From a virus, in the IMG/VR virus record IMGVR_UViG_3300022674_000023, positions 1 through 48,246 of that record: 48,246 nucleotides of DNA; one strand, 5' to 3'. The notes beneath the pieces are model-generated. The model saw only the letters and a list, made by a program, of their open reading frames with translations, was not told where the DNA came from and made no database searches. How positions within the stretch are numbered: the stretch's first letter is position 1; each line of letters starts with the position of its first letter. This document shows positions 1 to 9,251 of the stretch, piece after piece. The position numbers were made by a program, and so were the translations under genes.

Positions 1-246
1 AAATGCACATTGAATCCCTTTATCTTTTCCGTTTGTTGTAGTATAACCATTATCTTCTAACAACTTAGAATATTCAGTCCATGCATCTCTTAATGTAAAT
101 AAATTCAAACCATTTTGAAATTGTGGTATTGAAGGGTAAAACTGAACAACTGGCATAGATTTTTTTATCATTTTAGTTGTTATCGGTAATAGGTTATCAG
201 GTGGATAACCAAATACATCTAATAAACTAACTTTATCAACGGCCAT
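1..246 (-). CDS. hypothetical protein, 3' end outside window (partial)
   Basis: The first 82 codons of a minus-strand gene that runs off the left edge. The reading frame is open from ATG at 246 to base 1, and AGAGAGGG lies just upstream as ribosome binding site. The protein begins MAVDKVSLLDVFGYPPDN. I recognise no domain. Its position directly downstream of the tape-measure-like gene makes a tail or baseplate role plausible, but that is inference from context only. Confidence 0.7.
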   Translation of the reverse strand, partial: MAVDKVSLLDVFGYPPDNLLPITTKMIKKSMPVVQFYPSIPQFQNGLNLFTLRDAWTEYSKLLEDNGYTTTNGKDKGIQCAF

Positions 247-261
247 TTTCTATACCCTCTC

Positions 262-3200
262 TTATCGATAATTGCCTTGAAATACCATTTGATCAAAATA
301 TGATGATGGATCAAATTTATTTCCGCCACCAGAATTTGTTGTATTTTGACTTTGACTTATGTTTGTTGTTACAGTTTGAACTGTATTTGCCATTGCGTTT
401 GCGCCTTGCATTGTTTTTTCGCCGATTGCTTTAGATGATTCTAAAATCTTTTTCCCTAAATCTTCGGCAATCATTTCACCGCTTGCTAACATCAAATTAG
501 CTTCTGTTACTACAATGTTACCTTTATCGATCATTGCAGCATATCTATCTTTTACACTACCTACTGTTTGAGCATATGTTTCTTTGCCCATTTTTGCTAA
601 CTGTGCCATTTCAGGTGAATTAATTTTATCAATTGCAGCAGTCGTTATACCAGCTTTAGCTTGTTGTGCAATCTTTTTTGGTTCATCAGATGACCACCAA
701 CTCTTAGCTGTGTTCCACCAACTCTTTCCTTTTTGCTTTGCTTTATCTACAGCACTAGGACCTTTCTTATCTTTTTCATCCATGAACCATCCAGCGCCTG
801 GTATCTTGGAAATGCCACCAACAATTTTATCTTTAATCTTTATAAATAAATCACCAATCCATTTAAATACCCCAATTACAGAATCGATTGGATTGGAAAT
901 TATATCTTTTATTTTTTGTATATTTTCTTTTCCAATTACAGTTTTTGTAAGAGAGAATATACCCTTTGCAATTCCTTTTAATAATTTGAAAGGTAATGAC
1001 AAGATTGTAGATATGACTGACCATGCATTTTCAAATGTAAAAATCTCATCAGCTTTTGTTTTCACCCAATCCCATACACTGTTTATCTTATCACCAAACC
1101 ATCCACCTATAGAACCAAATATATTTCCAGTTTTATCTTTTACCCAATCCCATACACTAGATATTTTATCCAATGTCCAGTCTCTCAGTTTCATATTGAG
1201 TTCCCAGACTTTTTTAAATGGCCATGTGATAACAGATATTAACAATTTAAATTGACTTTTTACTCTTTCTACATACCAAGTTGTAATCTTAGCAACTGTT
1301 TTGAAAAATCCAGTTTCTTTAAATTTTTCCCACATTCCCTGTATGGCATGAATTGGAATCATTATTAATTTTTTCATAGCAAGAACTACTTTTTTAATTT
1401 TTGCTCCCAACCAATCTAAACCTGTAGCAATTCTTTTCCCTCCAACAAAACCAAGAATACCACCAGCTAATGCTCCAATACCACCACCGATAGCTGCTCC
1501 AAGAGGACCAAAGAACATTCCAGCGCCAGCTCCAATCATTCCACCTTTTCCCATTCCCATCATTGCGCCTTCAACACCGGCTCCTGTTCCACCAAGAAAT
1601 CCACCAATACCTGCCGATGTTTTACTTGTTCCCCATTTGTCAGCCAATTTAACAGCTTGAAATGCTTCATAGACACCCAACGCAACACCGGCAGCAATAC
1701 CACCTGCACCTGCTAATTTTGGACCCATACCCATTGGTAATTTGAAACCGCCTTTTGCAAACCCACCTGCTCCAGACAATAATCCACCCAATACTTTTTT
1801 ATTGAGATATCTACCAATGGTGTTTTTCCAAAATTTAGAAATCATTCCTTTTAGAAATCCCCAACCCATAAGAATCCATTGTACCCATTTCTTATCTTTG
1901 AGACTCTTATTTACTTTCTTTGTTAGCTTGGTTCTTTCTTCAGCCATTTCAAATAATTGTTTATCTTTTTTAATTTTCTTAGCAATTGGCATTGCTTTTA
2001 CTTCTAATTTATTTTTCTTAACATAAATATCTGCTGCTTCGTATAATTTATTTGGTCCTTTTGCTTCTTTTCCACCAGCAGAACCCAAAGCATATTCTCT
2101 CTGTCCTTCCCATGTGCCAGCCAGACCAGTTAATTTCTTTCCTAATTTTCCAACACCACCAAGACCAGGTATCTTGCCTGCCAGTCTCATTGCTCCACCG
2201 GTTAATGCTCCAGCGAGTCTAGCAGTTACACCTGCAATCGACCATGTACCTGTTCCAATACCTTTTAGACTTGGATATTTTTTACCTGTTATTGTTGATG
2301 CTGTATCTCTTGTAGCAGTTGCAATAGCTTTCAATAGATTGAGCATATTATCATAACGCCACATTGATTCAACAAACATTAGACCTGAATTTTGATTTAA
2401 TGCTTTTAGTGGTTCTGCCGCTCTTGATAAATATCTTCCGTAACCACCTCTTGTTTTGAATAATGCATAAACAGGTTTCCATGTTGTTAGTGCAAGAAGT
2501 TTAATATAACCTTTACCTAATATAACAGCATTCCTGAATACAGGATGCTTTTCAATCATTCTACTCCAAACTTCTGGCCAAATTTTCATTTCAGCGCCGA
2601 ACTCTTCTCTAATAGCAATCAATTCACGAAGCTGTCTTACTTCAATTGGATCCTTATATCTTTCTTTTTCTTCTCTTAAAATCTTGAAGAAACTTTTAAC
2701 CATTCCTGTTTTTTTATCTTTTCCAAACATTCCTTCATCTGGATGTTGAATCATGGAACTCATAGCTTTAGATGTTGCAGCTTGTTGCATAGTCATTTTT
2801 GCTACAATCTTGCCAATGTTCTTTGCAACACTTGTACTCTCATCCATTCGCTCCAGGAGCTTCTCAACCGGCATTACTACTTCCGCCGCATGGAGCTTAG
2901 CTACACCCTCTTTTCCAACAACACCGCCCTTGGCCATGTGTGGAATCTTACCTTTAACCTGTCTTGTTAATTGATCATTGCTTGGTTTTTTACCATCTCT
3001 TCTAAAGATACCTGCAAGACTTCCAAACGCTTTACCAATTGAAGTTTTCATTCTCTCTGCTGCACGTTTGAAAACATCTGTTTCCATAAACTTTGCAACA
3101 AAGTAACCATATATAGGAGTTGATTTGGCAAGGGCCATTGCAACTACACTTTGTTTATTAAAACTAATATCTTGACTTATAGCTTTACTATAATCACCAA

Positions 3201-3504
3201 TTGCATCTTTTGTTGCCTTTGCTGTATCTATTGTTACTGTTTTAACACCAGTTGATAATGCACTAACGGTATCTTGAAGTTTATCAAGAACTTTAACCAT
3301 CGATGATTGAACCGCACTGATCCCCTCAGAATCATCAACCATTTGTTTGGTTTCAGTAATGCGTTGTTTTACATCCTTCTGCATGTTCGAGACAGTTTTA
3401 GATACATTGCTTATGTTTCCAATTCTATCTTGTTGTGCATCAGCGGTTTGTGTAATACTTCCTCTTAGATTTGATGGAGGAGCATTATCATCACGAATAG
3501 CCAT
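262..3504 (-). CDS. tape-measure-like tail protein
   Basis: A 1080-residue protein with the look of a phage tape measure protein, which sets tail length and is threaded through the tail tube. The N-terminal ~100 residues are polar and helical. Around residues 190-215 there is a MAKGGVVGKEG...LHAAEVVMP stretch; such a glycine-rich turn followed by a 'sEvVmPv' strand is common in tape measure proteins. The middle (about 590-700) is glycine/alanine-rich and hydrophobic (GGIGALAGGILGFVGG), as expected for a segment that can enter membranes, and is followed by tryptophan-containing repeats (VWDWVK occurs twice around 785-830). AGGAG precedes the ATG. It sits with terminase and baseplate-hub genes. 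It could instead be another large internal virion protein; the assignment rests on composition and context, not on one diagnostic motif. Confidence 0.65.
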   Translation of the reverse strand: MAIRDDNAPPSNLRGSITQTADAQQDRIGNISNVSKTVSNMQKDVKQRITETKQMVDDSEGISAVQSSMVKVLDKLQDTVSALSTGVKTVTIDTAKATKDAIGDYSKAISQDISFNKQSVVAMALAKSTPIYGYFVAKFMETDVFKRAAERMKTSIGKAFGSLAGIFRRDGKKPSNDQLTRQVKGKIPHMAKGGVVGKEGVAKLHAAEVVMPVEKLLERMDESTSVAKNIGKIVAKMTMQQAATSKAMSSMIQHPDEGMFGKDKKTGMVKSFFKILREEKERYKDPIEVRQLRELIAIREEFGAEMKIWPEVWSRMIEKHPVFRNAVILGKGYIKLLALTTWKPVYALFKTRGGYGRYLSRAAEPLKALNQNSGLMFVESMWRYDNMLNLLKAIATATRDTASTITGKKYPSLKGIGTGTWSIAGVTARLAGALTGGAMRLAGKIPGLGGVGKLGKKLTGLAGTWEGQREYALGSAGGKEAKGPNKLYEAADIYVKKNKLEVKAMPIAKKIKKDKQLFEMAEERTKLTKKVNKSLKDKKWVQWILMGWGFLKGMISKFWKNTIGRYLNKKVLGGLLSGAGGFAKGGFKLPMGMGPKLAGAGGIAAGVALGVYEAFQAVKLADKWGTSKTSAGIGGFLGGTGAGVEGAMMGMGKGGMIGAGAGMFFGPLGAAIGGGIGALAGGILGFVGGKRIATGLDWLGAKIKKVVLAMKKLIMIPIHAIQGMWEKFKETGFFKTVAKITTWYVERVKSQFKLLISVITWPFKKVWELNMKLRDWTLDKISSVWDWVKDKTGNIFGSIGGWFGDKINSVWDWVKTKADEIFTFENAWSVISTILSLPFKLLKGIAKGIFSLTKTVIGKENIQKIKDIISNPIDSVIGVFKWIGDLFIKIKDKIVGGISKIPGAGWFMDEKDKKGPSAVDKAKQKGKSWWNTAKSWWSSDEPKKIAQQAKAGITTAAIDKINSPEMAQLAKMGKETYAQTVGSVKDRYAAMIDKGNIVVTEANLMLASGEMIAEDLGKKILESSKAIGEKTMQGANAMANTVQTVTTNISQSQNTTNSGGGNKFDPSSYFDQMVFQGNYR

Positions 3505-3515
3505 ACTTTAAACTC

Positions 3516-4406
3516 CTATGCCATATCTTTAAAGATCTTTTTGATCTTTGGATGTGTCGGATATATTTCTGTTAGGACGCATATGACTTCAGATATAGAT
3601 GATAATTCTTGATAGACTCCTGCTACATTATTAACTTTTCCAAATGAGTCTTTGTATGCTCTATCGAGTGGGCCAAAAATATCTATGTTTTGTCTATACA
3701 CCCTTATAAACTGATCAAACTGAACCATTGATAATTTAACTGCAACAATTAATTTTGTTAGTAATATTCTAAAATTATCATCACTTAACTCAGAATGAGG
3801 TTTTAATTGCTTCTCTAATAAATAATAATATTTTGTTAATTGTTTATTTAATTGATACCCTCTATTATATTCATATTTAGCTAAAAATTTAATAATTGGT
3901 TTTACATCTGGTTTTGTTTTTAGTCGAAACATTCTTGAAAATGCTGAAATATAAAATCTTTCTAATTCAGGCATGAATGTTTTTAGAAATTTTCCTCTTG
4001 CTCTATCAGCATATAGATGAACACATTCATGCATTGTTGTACTTGCTAATTCATCATCTTTTGCAGTCCCGATGAAATTTGTATTGTTATCAACTAAAAT
4101 AAAAACACGCTTTTGTTTCATGTGATAAAATCCTAACATATCTTTATCAGCGGGGTTTCCAAACATTTTATGTTTAAAAAAACGAAACATATTTTTAGAT
4201 AAATAACAAGGAACGATTAATTTCTTTTTCATTACAAGGGTTTCTACTTGTTTGTATATACCTGTAGCTCTACCTGCGGCACCCATTGATTTCATAAACG
4301 CTTTTCTTAAACCTTCTGATGAATAAAACTTTTGACCATCAACAGTAGCTTCAAGTTCAAGACCAATAGGGACAGCAAATAGTTCCTTTAAATGTTTTTC
4401 ATCCAT
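3516..4406 (-). CDS. putative zinc metallopeptidase-like protein (HExxH)
   Basis: A 296-residue protein with the sequence TTMHECVHLYADRA at residues 123-136. HECVH (126-130) fits the zinc-binding HExxH motif, and the surrounding threonines and hydrophobic residues fit a gluzincin/minigluzincin active-site helix. The third zinc ligand is not obvious; E148 in MPELERF is one candidate. The rest is mostly helical and unrecognised. It is wedged between terminase and the tape-measure-like gene (3-base gap to terminase, RBS AAGGAA), so a role in processing virion proteins or in DNA packaging is possible but unproven. It could also be a catalytically dead structural protein. Confidence 0.5.
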   Translation of the reverse strand: MDEKHLKELFAVPIGLELEATVDGQKFYSSEGLRKAFMKSMGAAGRATGIYKQVETLVMKKKLIVPCYLSKNMFRFFKHKMFGNPADKDMLGFYHMKQKRVFILVDNNTNFIGTAKDDELASTTMHECVHLYADRARGKFLKTFMPELERFYISAFSRMFRLKTKPDVKPIIKFLAKYEYNRGYQLNKQLTKYYYLLEKQLKPHSELSDDNFRILLTKLIVAVKLSMVQFDQFIRVYRQNIDIFGPLDRAYKDSFGKVNNVAGVYQELSSISEVICVLTEIYPTHPKIKKIFKDMA

Positions 4407-4409
4407 TTT

Positions 4410-6056
4410 TTATTCCTTATTATATAAATCCATTATATCAACAAAACCAAGATTTTTATCTAAATTATTTTTAACAGATTTCATAATGGCTGCATTGCTT
4501 ATTTCTGATGGCAAATCTGTATTATAACCAACAATATCTTTCATCATTTCTACTGTTCCAGAATAACCATTACCATCTGTTTCTAATAATAGAGGTGGAT
4601 CATATTTTCTTACATAAAAACAACAAGCTGTAGATAAAGCTAAGTCATCGTGACAACCTGTATCAGCTTCAACTCTACCACTCGTTTTTGAAACCAACCC
4701 TGTTAATTCAAGAGCAAGTCTTTGTGATCTAACAGACTCGGGGTATTCTGTCATATATGAATATAATGCATCAATCATTAATGGTCTTGTTTTTGCATTA
4801 TTTGAAAGACCTGGAACAATTGTATTTGGTCCACGTTTTTCTTTATATAATCTTGTTGCAAAATTTGATTGATTCAAATGTTCAACAACCTGATTACCAT
4901 ATGAGTTTGATTCAACTACAATTGGACCATTTCTATATTGAGTTGCAGCTATTTCAACAACCTTTAAGAAATCCAATACCTTACACTTGCCTTGATATTC
5001 CCATACCTGTTCAAGTGTTTGATAATCCCAAACAGTAATTGCAGATTTATCGTCTCCATGTTCAGGTGCAGTATCGACTCCTATCATATATTGTTTATGT
5101 GGCAACGCTTCAGCAAATCTCCATATCTCACCATTAAATACTTTTAATTTTTCTATTGGTTCAACACATGCACCTTGTATTTTTTCAACTGTATCAGCTT
5201 CAAAGAATGAACCTTCTGCTGGCAAGAATTTCAATTCCAACTCTTGAGCAATCTTCTTTGGATCATGATTGAACAATTTACATTGTGTTTTATACCAATG
5301 TGGATCATCAGCTAATTCAGGAATCATTTTCCAATGAATTACAAATGGTTCAAATATATCATCCCTTGAAATAGCTCTCATATATTGTTCAAAATACCAT
5401 TGACCAATACCAATTGTTTTGTTCGGTGTTGAAAGAACAATTGTTCCGTATGGAATACCTGCCTTTCTTGCTTGCATCTGATTTGTTGATAGAGCTGGAA
5501 CCATTGATGTCCAAGCTGCTTCAACATGTCCAACAAATGCTGCCTCATCGATTACCAAAAATGTCAATGCCTTACCACGAAGGGTCTTATCAGGAGCATT
5601 TGGATTGACTGGGGATGCATAAACTTTTGAACCGTTTGTCAAAATAAATGAACGCTCAGTTCTTTTTGCAAGACCACGTCCTTGTGAACCACCCATTGGT
5701 TTCATCCAATCAGGTAATTTTTCAACCATGCCGCGAATAACTCTTGCAAAATCAGTAGCTTCTGCTCCATCCTTTGAAATAATCCCAATAACAACATTAT
5801 TAAAGAATACTGTCAACCATGCAGCATATGCCTGTACAATTGTTGAAATACCAATTTGCCTACTCTTTAAAACCAATACATATTTTTTTCTTTCGATTGT
5901 ATCAATAAGCTCTGATTGTTTATTGTATGGTTTTAATAAGACGTCTTCGCCCGGTATTTCAATTTTAATATAATTAGCACAGAAATAATGAAAGTCATTT
6001 TTACATCGTAAATACTCTGCAATATATTCATCAATGACTTTATGTGCTGTTTGCAT
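4410..6056 (-). CDS. terL: terminase large subunit (DNA packaging ATPase and nuclease)
   Basis: The motor that pumps DNA into the prohead and cuts the concatemer. At 548 residues it is close to the usual length. The N-terminal ATPase domain has a Walker A-like SRQIGIST (65-72), a Walker B with the catalytic acid in FLVIDEAAF (166-174), and the coupling motif LSTPNKTIG (209-216). The C-terminal RNase H-like nuclease shows its three acidic positions: IGVDTA (D328), VVESNSYGNQ (E382) and CHDDLALS (D470/D471). This is the T4 gp17-type arrangement. AAAGGAGA lies before the ATG at 6056. No small terminase subunit could be recognised in the window. Confidence 0.95.
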   Translation of the reverse strand: MQTAHKVIDEYIAEYLRCKNDFHYFCANYIKIEIPGEDVLLKPYNKQSELIDTIERKKYVLVLKSRQIGISTIVQAYAAWLTVFFNNVVIGIISKDGAEATDFARVIRGMVEKLPDWMKPMGGSQGRGLAKRTERSFILTNGSKVYASPVNPNAPDKTLRGKALTFLVIDEAAFVGHVEAAWTSMVPALSTNQMQARKAGIPYGTIVLSTPNKTIGIGQWYFEQYMRAISRDDIFEPFVIHWKMIPELADDPHWYKTQCKLFNHDPKKIAQELELKFLPAEGSFFEADTVEKIQGACVEPIEKLKVFNGEIWRFAEALPHKQYMIGVDTAPEHGDDKSAITVWDYQTLEQVWEYQGKCKVLDFLKVVEIAATQYRNGPIVVESNSYGNQVVEHLNQSNFATRLYKEKRGPNTIVPGLSNNAKTRPLMIDALYSYMTEYPESVRSQRLALELTGLVSKTSGRVEADTGCHDDLALSTACCFYVRKYDPPLLLETDGNGYSGTVEMMKDIVGYNTDLPSEISNAAIMKSVKNNLDKNLGFVDIMDLYNKE

Positions 6057-6084
6057 TTATATTCTCCTTTATAATTTGTTCTAA

Positions 6085-7338
6085 TTATTGCTGAGCAATA
6101 TTCGATCTTGACATAAATATTTTTGCGCCGGCTTCCCATGTTGTAGCTTTCATGAATTGAATACGACTACCTTTTAAAATATATGATCCAGAAAGTTTCA
6201 TATGTTCATCAACGTGACTTACAACTTTAACATGCTCACCAACAGCCATTAAATTTAACAATGGAAGATTTCCATTAACATCAGCAGATAATGTAGCCAT
6301 ATCCAAAATATTCTGAGCTAAATTTGCATGAATAAAAGTTTGGTCATCATCATACCCTGTTTGATCTTTTTCATAACCAATTCTTATATCAGATGATATC
6401 GCTGTTTTGTTATAATATATTTCTGGATTATTCTTTTCCATTACACCATATGATTTAGCAATTTCTGCAAGATCAACTGTGTGTATTTTTGATAATGCAT
6501 TGCTTGGTTTTACTATATATTTAATAGATGGAGATTCAACAGAAAATACAGAATTTCCTTTATATGTGCTTTCAACTGCTTCTTGAGAATAAAATACAGT
6601 TGGATCATCAGATTCAAAAACATCTTTTTGATCGCTATCAGTTGCTGTCAAATACAACGTAATTATTTGTGCCATATTTGCTTTTTTATTTAAATTTTGT
6701 ATTTTAACTTTATTATCATAGGTTGTATGTATGGCAACTGGTCCATTAAATATTCCATATGTTCTATCTAAATAGCTGATAACATTATATACAGTCGTTG
6801 GTGGGATAAGTAATTGATCTATTGCTAATGTACTTCTTCCCATTGAATCATAATTTAATTCTGCAAATGTATAAGTATTTATAATATCTGAAATTATATC
6901 ATAAGGGGTTTTGTTAAAATATATCTTATTCACCATTGTTGACATTGTAGCATATGCGTTAGTACATACGGTTTTAAATCTTGTTACAGATCTTTCTTTT
7001 TGATCTGATTGATAATTTTGTTGCACTGGAGCATATTCAGCAGTTGTATTGATATACATTAAATCAAATTCAACATCAGCAGCAAACCCAGATCTTTCTT
7101 TTCCAATCATTTTAATGATTAATTTGATTGGCTGTTGTCCAAATAATGAATCCTTTAAAATATCCCGCGGATCCATAAATACATCCAAAATTATATGTTG
7201 ATATGGAGTTGTTATAGACGACTGTAGTTGGACTCTAACTAGATCAGTTGAGTAATCTTCTTCCCCGATTCTCAAAGAAAAATCGTATGTTACATCAGGA
7301 TGCCATTCACTAATTAGAGGGGTACTCGATTGTGCCAT
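6085..7338 (-). CDS. baseplate hub-like protein (gpD/gp27-type fold)
   Basis: A 417-residue protein likely to form part of the central hub under the tail tube. The N-terminus (about 14-60) reads like a hub beta domain (SLRIGEEDYS...VRVQLQSSI). About residues 145-200 carry the pattern of late-control/gp27-like hubs: NKTPYDIISDIIN followed by IPPTTVYNVISYLDRTYG, where successive short helices pair with beta strands. The C-terminal part (LMAVGEHVKVV...LSGSYILKGS) is a final beta domain. RBS AAGGAG precedes the start. The call rests on pattern and on neighbouring tail genes; a related tail protein of similar fold would look the same. Confidence 0.6.
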   Translation of the reverse strand: MAQSSTPLISEWHPDVTYDFSLRIGEEDYSTDLVRVQLQSSITTPYQHIILDVFMDPRDILKDSLFGQQPIKLIIKMIGKERSGFAADVEFDLMYINTTAEYAPVQQNYQSDQKERSVTRFKTVCTNAYATMSTMVNKIYFNKTPYDIISDIINTYTFAELNYDSMGRSTLAIDQLLIPPTTVYNVISYLDRTYGIFNGPVAIHTTYDNKVKIQNLNKKANMAQIITLYLTATDSDQKDVFESDDPTVFYSQEAVESTYKGNSVFSVESPSIKYIVKPSNALSKIHTVDLAEIAKSYGVMEKNNPEIYYNKTAISSDIRIGYEKDQTGYDDDQTFIHANLAQNILDMATLSADVNGNLPLLNLMAVGEHVKVVSHVDEHMKLSGSYILKGSRIQFMKATTWEAGAKIFMSRSNIAQQ

Positions 7339-7367
7339 ACTATACTCCTTTTTTTATATTTTGTTCC

Positions 7368-7411
7368 AAAAAAAATGAGAGGGGGGTGACCATCTCAGCA
7401 CCCCCACTCTC
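7368..7411 (-). terminator. Rho-independent terminator
   Basis: On the minus strand a GC-rich hairpin with arms GAGAGTGGGGGTG and CACCCCCCTCTC (one bulged T) and a 10-base loop is followed by an A and eight T residues. It lies just after the stop of the 301-residue gene at 7433 and before the baseplate-hub-like gene, so it should end or attenuate the transcript arriving from the right. Confidence 0.85.
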
Positions 7412-7432
7412 GTCCCATAGCCAATGGGTTGA

Positions 7433-8338
7433 TTAAAGCTGTTCCAGAACCTCATACATACGACGAGGTATAACCAATACACTCTCCGCTGCATTCTCAA
7501 GCATTCGTTTCATATTGAGGTTTGGTTCAAAGCTACTGTATCTGACAATCGCCAGAAATATCTGCCAGGACGAAGGCAGACCGGCATCAGCAGGCTGTAG
7601 CTCTTCAAGTAATGTCGATATCGCATCACGGCGTTTCTTGCCGTATTTTTCAATGACATCAAGCACACCAAGCATTTCATCCTCGGTGACCTGATTGTTA
7701 AAACTCTGTGTGATCATATCCGTAATGTTTTCAGTAAATACGTTCATGTAAGATGTGATTGTTGAACGCATTTCGGTAGTAGCATTTTGAATATGAACCT
7801 GCCGTAGCTCACCAAGAGAGAAAGCAAAAATAGTGCGATCATTGTTATACTCCATAGAGATACCGAAAGCAATAGAAGCAGCCCTGGTGCCATTATAGCT
7901 GTTATTGACGACCATGACCGGGAGGACATCTCCGGCTTGTGGATGTTGTTGGCTACTTTGAATAATGATTTCATTTCTTAGCCTCGTATGATCCCAAGTC
8001 ATTATTGGGTTTTCTCTGACGATTGGCAAGCCAACTTGTTGAATTGAATCTCTAACACTGTTACATAATACTTCATTTCCGATAAATTGATAAATATCAG
8101 AAACATAGCCGGCATATTCGAAGTCTACATCGGCTGTTGGTCTTGTATAGATAGCTATAAGAGGAGTAGGCATACCATCAGTTGGATGTCGTTCTCTTTC
8201 ACTGACGTTTATCATCCCTGTAAATAACTGTCTATAAACAACTTCAGAATACATATCGGCATATGTGTATAATCCTTTATGTGCCCCTATCGTTGTTAGA
8301 CCCATTTCTTGTGCTCTCTGAGCAAATGGTTCTCTCAT
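7433..8338 (-). CDS. hypothetical protein, weakly DUF932-like
   Basis: A 301-residue protein of unknown function. The central part (VMVVNNSYNGTRAASIAFGISMEYN, about 141-165) resembles the 'NSYDGS...G' core of DUF932 phage/plasmid proteins, and the C-terminal third is helical (VLDVIEKYGKKRRDAISTLL). DUF932 has no settled biochemical role. The ATG at 8338 has GGAAGGAAA before it and the gene overlaps the upstream 130-residue gene by 62 bases. A strong terminator follows it, so it may be the last gene of its transcript. The N-terminus looks partly disordered. Confidence 0.7.
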   Translation of the reverse strand: MREPFAQRAQEMGLTTIGAHKGLYTYADMYSEVVYRQLFTGMINVSERERHPTDGMPTPLIAIYTRPTADVDFEYAGYVSDIYQFIGNEVLCNSVRDSIQQVGLPIVRENPIMTWDHTRLRNEIIIQSSQQHPQAGDVLPVMVVNNSYNGTRAASIAFGISMEYNNDRTIFAFSLGELRQVHIQNATTEMRSTITSYMNVFTENITDMITQSFNNQVTEDEMLGVLDVIEKYGKKRRDAISTLLEELQPADAGLPSSWQIFLAIVRYSSFEPNLNMKRMLENAAESVLVIPRRMYEVLEQL

Positions 8339-8669
8339 AATGATTTCCTTCCAATACTTTATTCATTTCTTCACTTAGCATTTCTGCTAGACCTTCTTTA
8401 AACATATCAAGATTTGTGTCTTTTAATTTTAGATTCGCAAGTATTCTTGAAAAATGTAGAACAGCTTTTTCAATATCGGCTGATCCATGATCACCGTTTC
8501 GATCTTTTCCAATTTCAACTCTTCCATCAGAGTAAACATATATAGCTACATCAGCTCGAAACATTTTTTCACGACGAGTTGGGCGGGTTATTTGAAAACC
8601 ACCACCCCCGCCACAATCACCAGATGATTTTGAATGAAAACGTGGCCCTTTTACATATACGCCGCTCAT
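8277..8669 (-). CDS. hypothetical protein with glycine-rich N-terminus
   Basis: A 130-residue protein of unknown function. Residues 17-25 are a Cys/Gly-rich stretch (GDCGGGGGF). A beta-rich section follows (ADVAIYVYSDGRVEIGKD), then a helical C-terminal half. GGAGAG precedes the ATG at 8669, which overlaps the stop of the methyltransferase-like gene by four bases. Its own 3' end overlaps the next gene by 62 bases, an unusually long overlap for this genome. Confidence 0.6.
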   Translation of the reverse strand: MSGVYVKGPRFHSKSSGDCGGGGGFQITRPTRREKMFRADVAIYVYSDGRVEIGKDRNGDHGSADIEKAVLHFSRILANLKLKDTNLDMFKEGLAEMLSEEMNKVLEGNHYERTICSESTRNGSNNDRGT

Positions 8670-9244
8670 ACTCTCTCCGCTTTAAACCTCATGTATATAT
8701 CACGACCATCATATTTGAACGCCGGATCTATACTAACAATCCTGAATCTTTTTTCTAATTCAAAGAAATGTTTTGCTCTCTTGGGAGTCCAAATTGATGC
8801 ATGTGGGCAAGATGGTTCATTCAACAATTCCGTTGTTAGTAAAATATTTTTAGCTGCAAAATCTGACATATTCGGATTATCGTTTAAAATCATTTCAGCC
8901 AATTGAATATAATTCGGAACAATTATATCAACAATTGCGCCGGGTTGTGTAACCGTCGAAAGTAGATAAATGAAATACTCCAATTGTGTAAACGATACAT
9001 GCTCAAGGAATCGATAAACACATATTTGATCGAAGTATAATTGTGTCCTTTCCATAAATTCAAATGCATCTGCTTTACAATAAAATGTTCTTCCAGTTGT
9101 AGGTTTTGCATGTATTGATTGTTCGATAATAGATGGTTCCTGATGATTGTAATACATCGTATCTAAATTTATCAAATGGAAATAATCTAAATCTAATGGA
9201 AGCATTTTTCCTGCTGCAATATTCAAAGCTAATTTTTGTTTCAT
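8666..9244 (-). CDS. class I methyltransferase-like protein
   Basis: I place the start at the ATG at 9244 (192 residues, MKQKLALNIAAGKM), because GAGGTGA lies immediately upstream; a further in-frame ATG at 9268 would overlap the previous gene by 17 bases. The layout is that of a small SAM-dependent methyltransferase: an N-terminal 'LNIAAGKMLPLDLDYFHLINLD' region (quoted only as the LNIAAGK and LINLD pieces in the fold), then FLEHVSFTQLEYFIYLL and GAIVDIIVPNY, matching the 'hEHl...ll...L.pGG.l.i.vPn' pattern. The glycine motif (LNIAAGK) is degenerate, so cofactor binding is uncertain. The substrate is unknown. Confidence 0.55.
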   Translation of the reverse strand: MKQKLALNIAAGKMLPLDLDYFHLINLDTMYYNHQEPSIIEQSIHAKPTTGRTFYCKADAFEFMERTQLYFDQICVYRFLEHVSFTQLEYFIYLLSTVTQPGAIVDIIVPNYIQLAEMILNDNPNMSDFAAKNILLTTELLNEPSCPHASIWTPKRAKHFFELEKRFRIVSIDPAFKYDGRDIYMRFKAERV

Positions 9245-9251
9245 TCTCACC

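Noticed and set aside
584-1255. 223-residue plus-strand ORF
   Set aside because: It lies wholly inside the tape-measure-like gene on the opposite strand, has no ribosome site or recognisable domain, and all other genes are on the minus strand.
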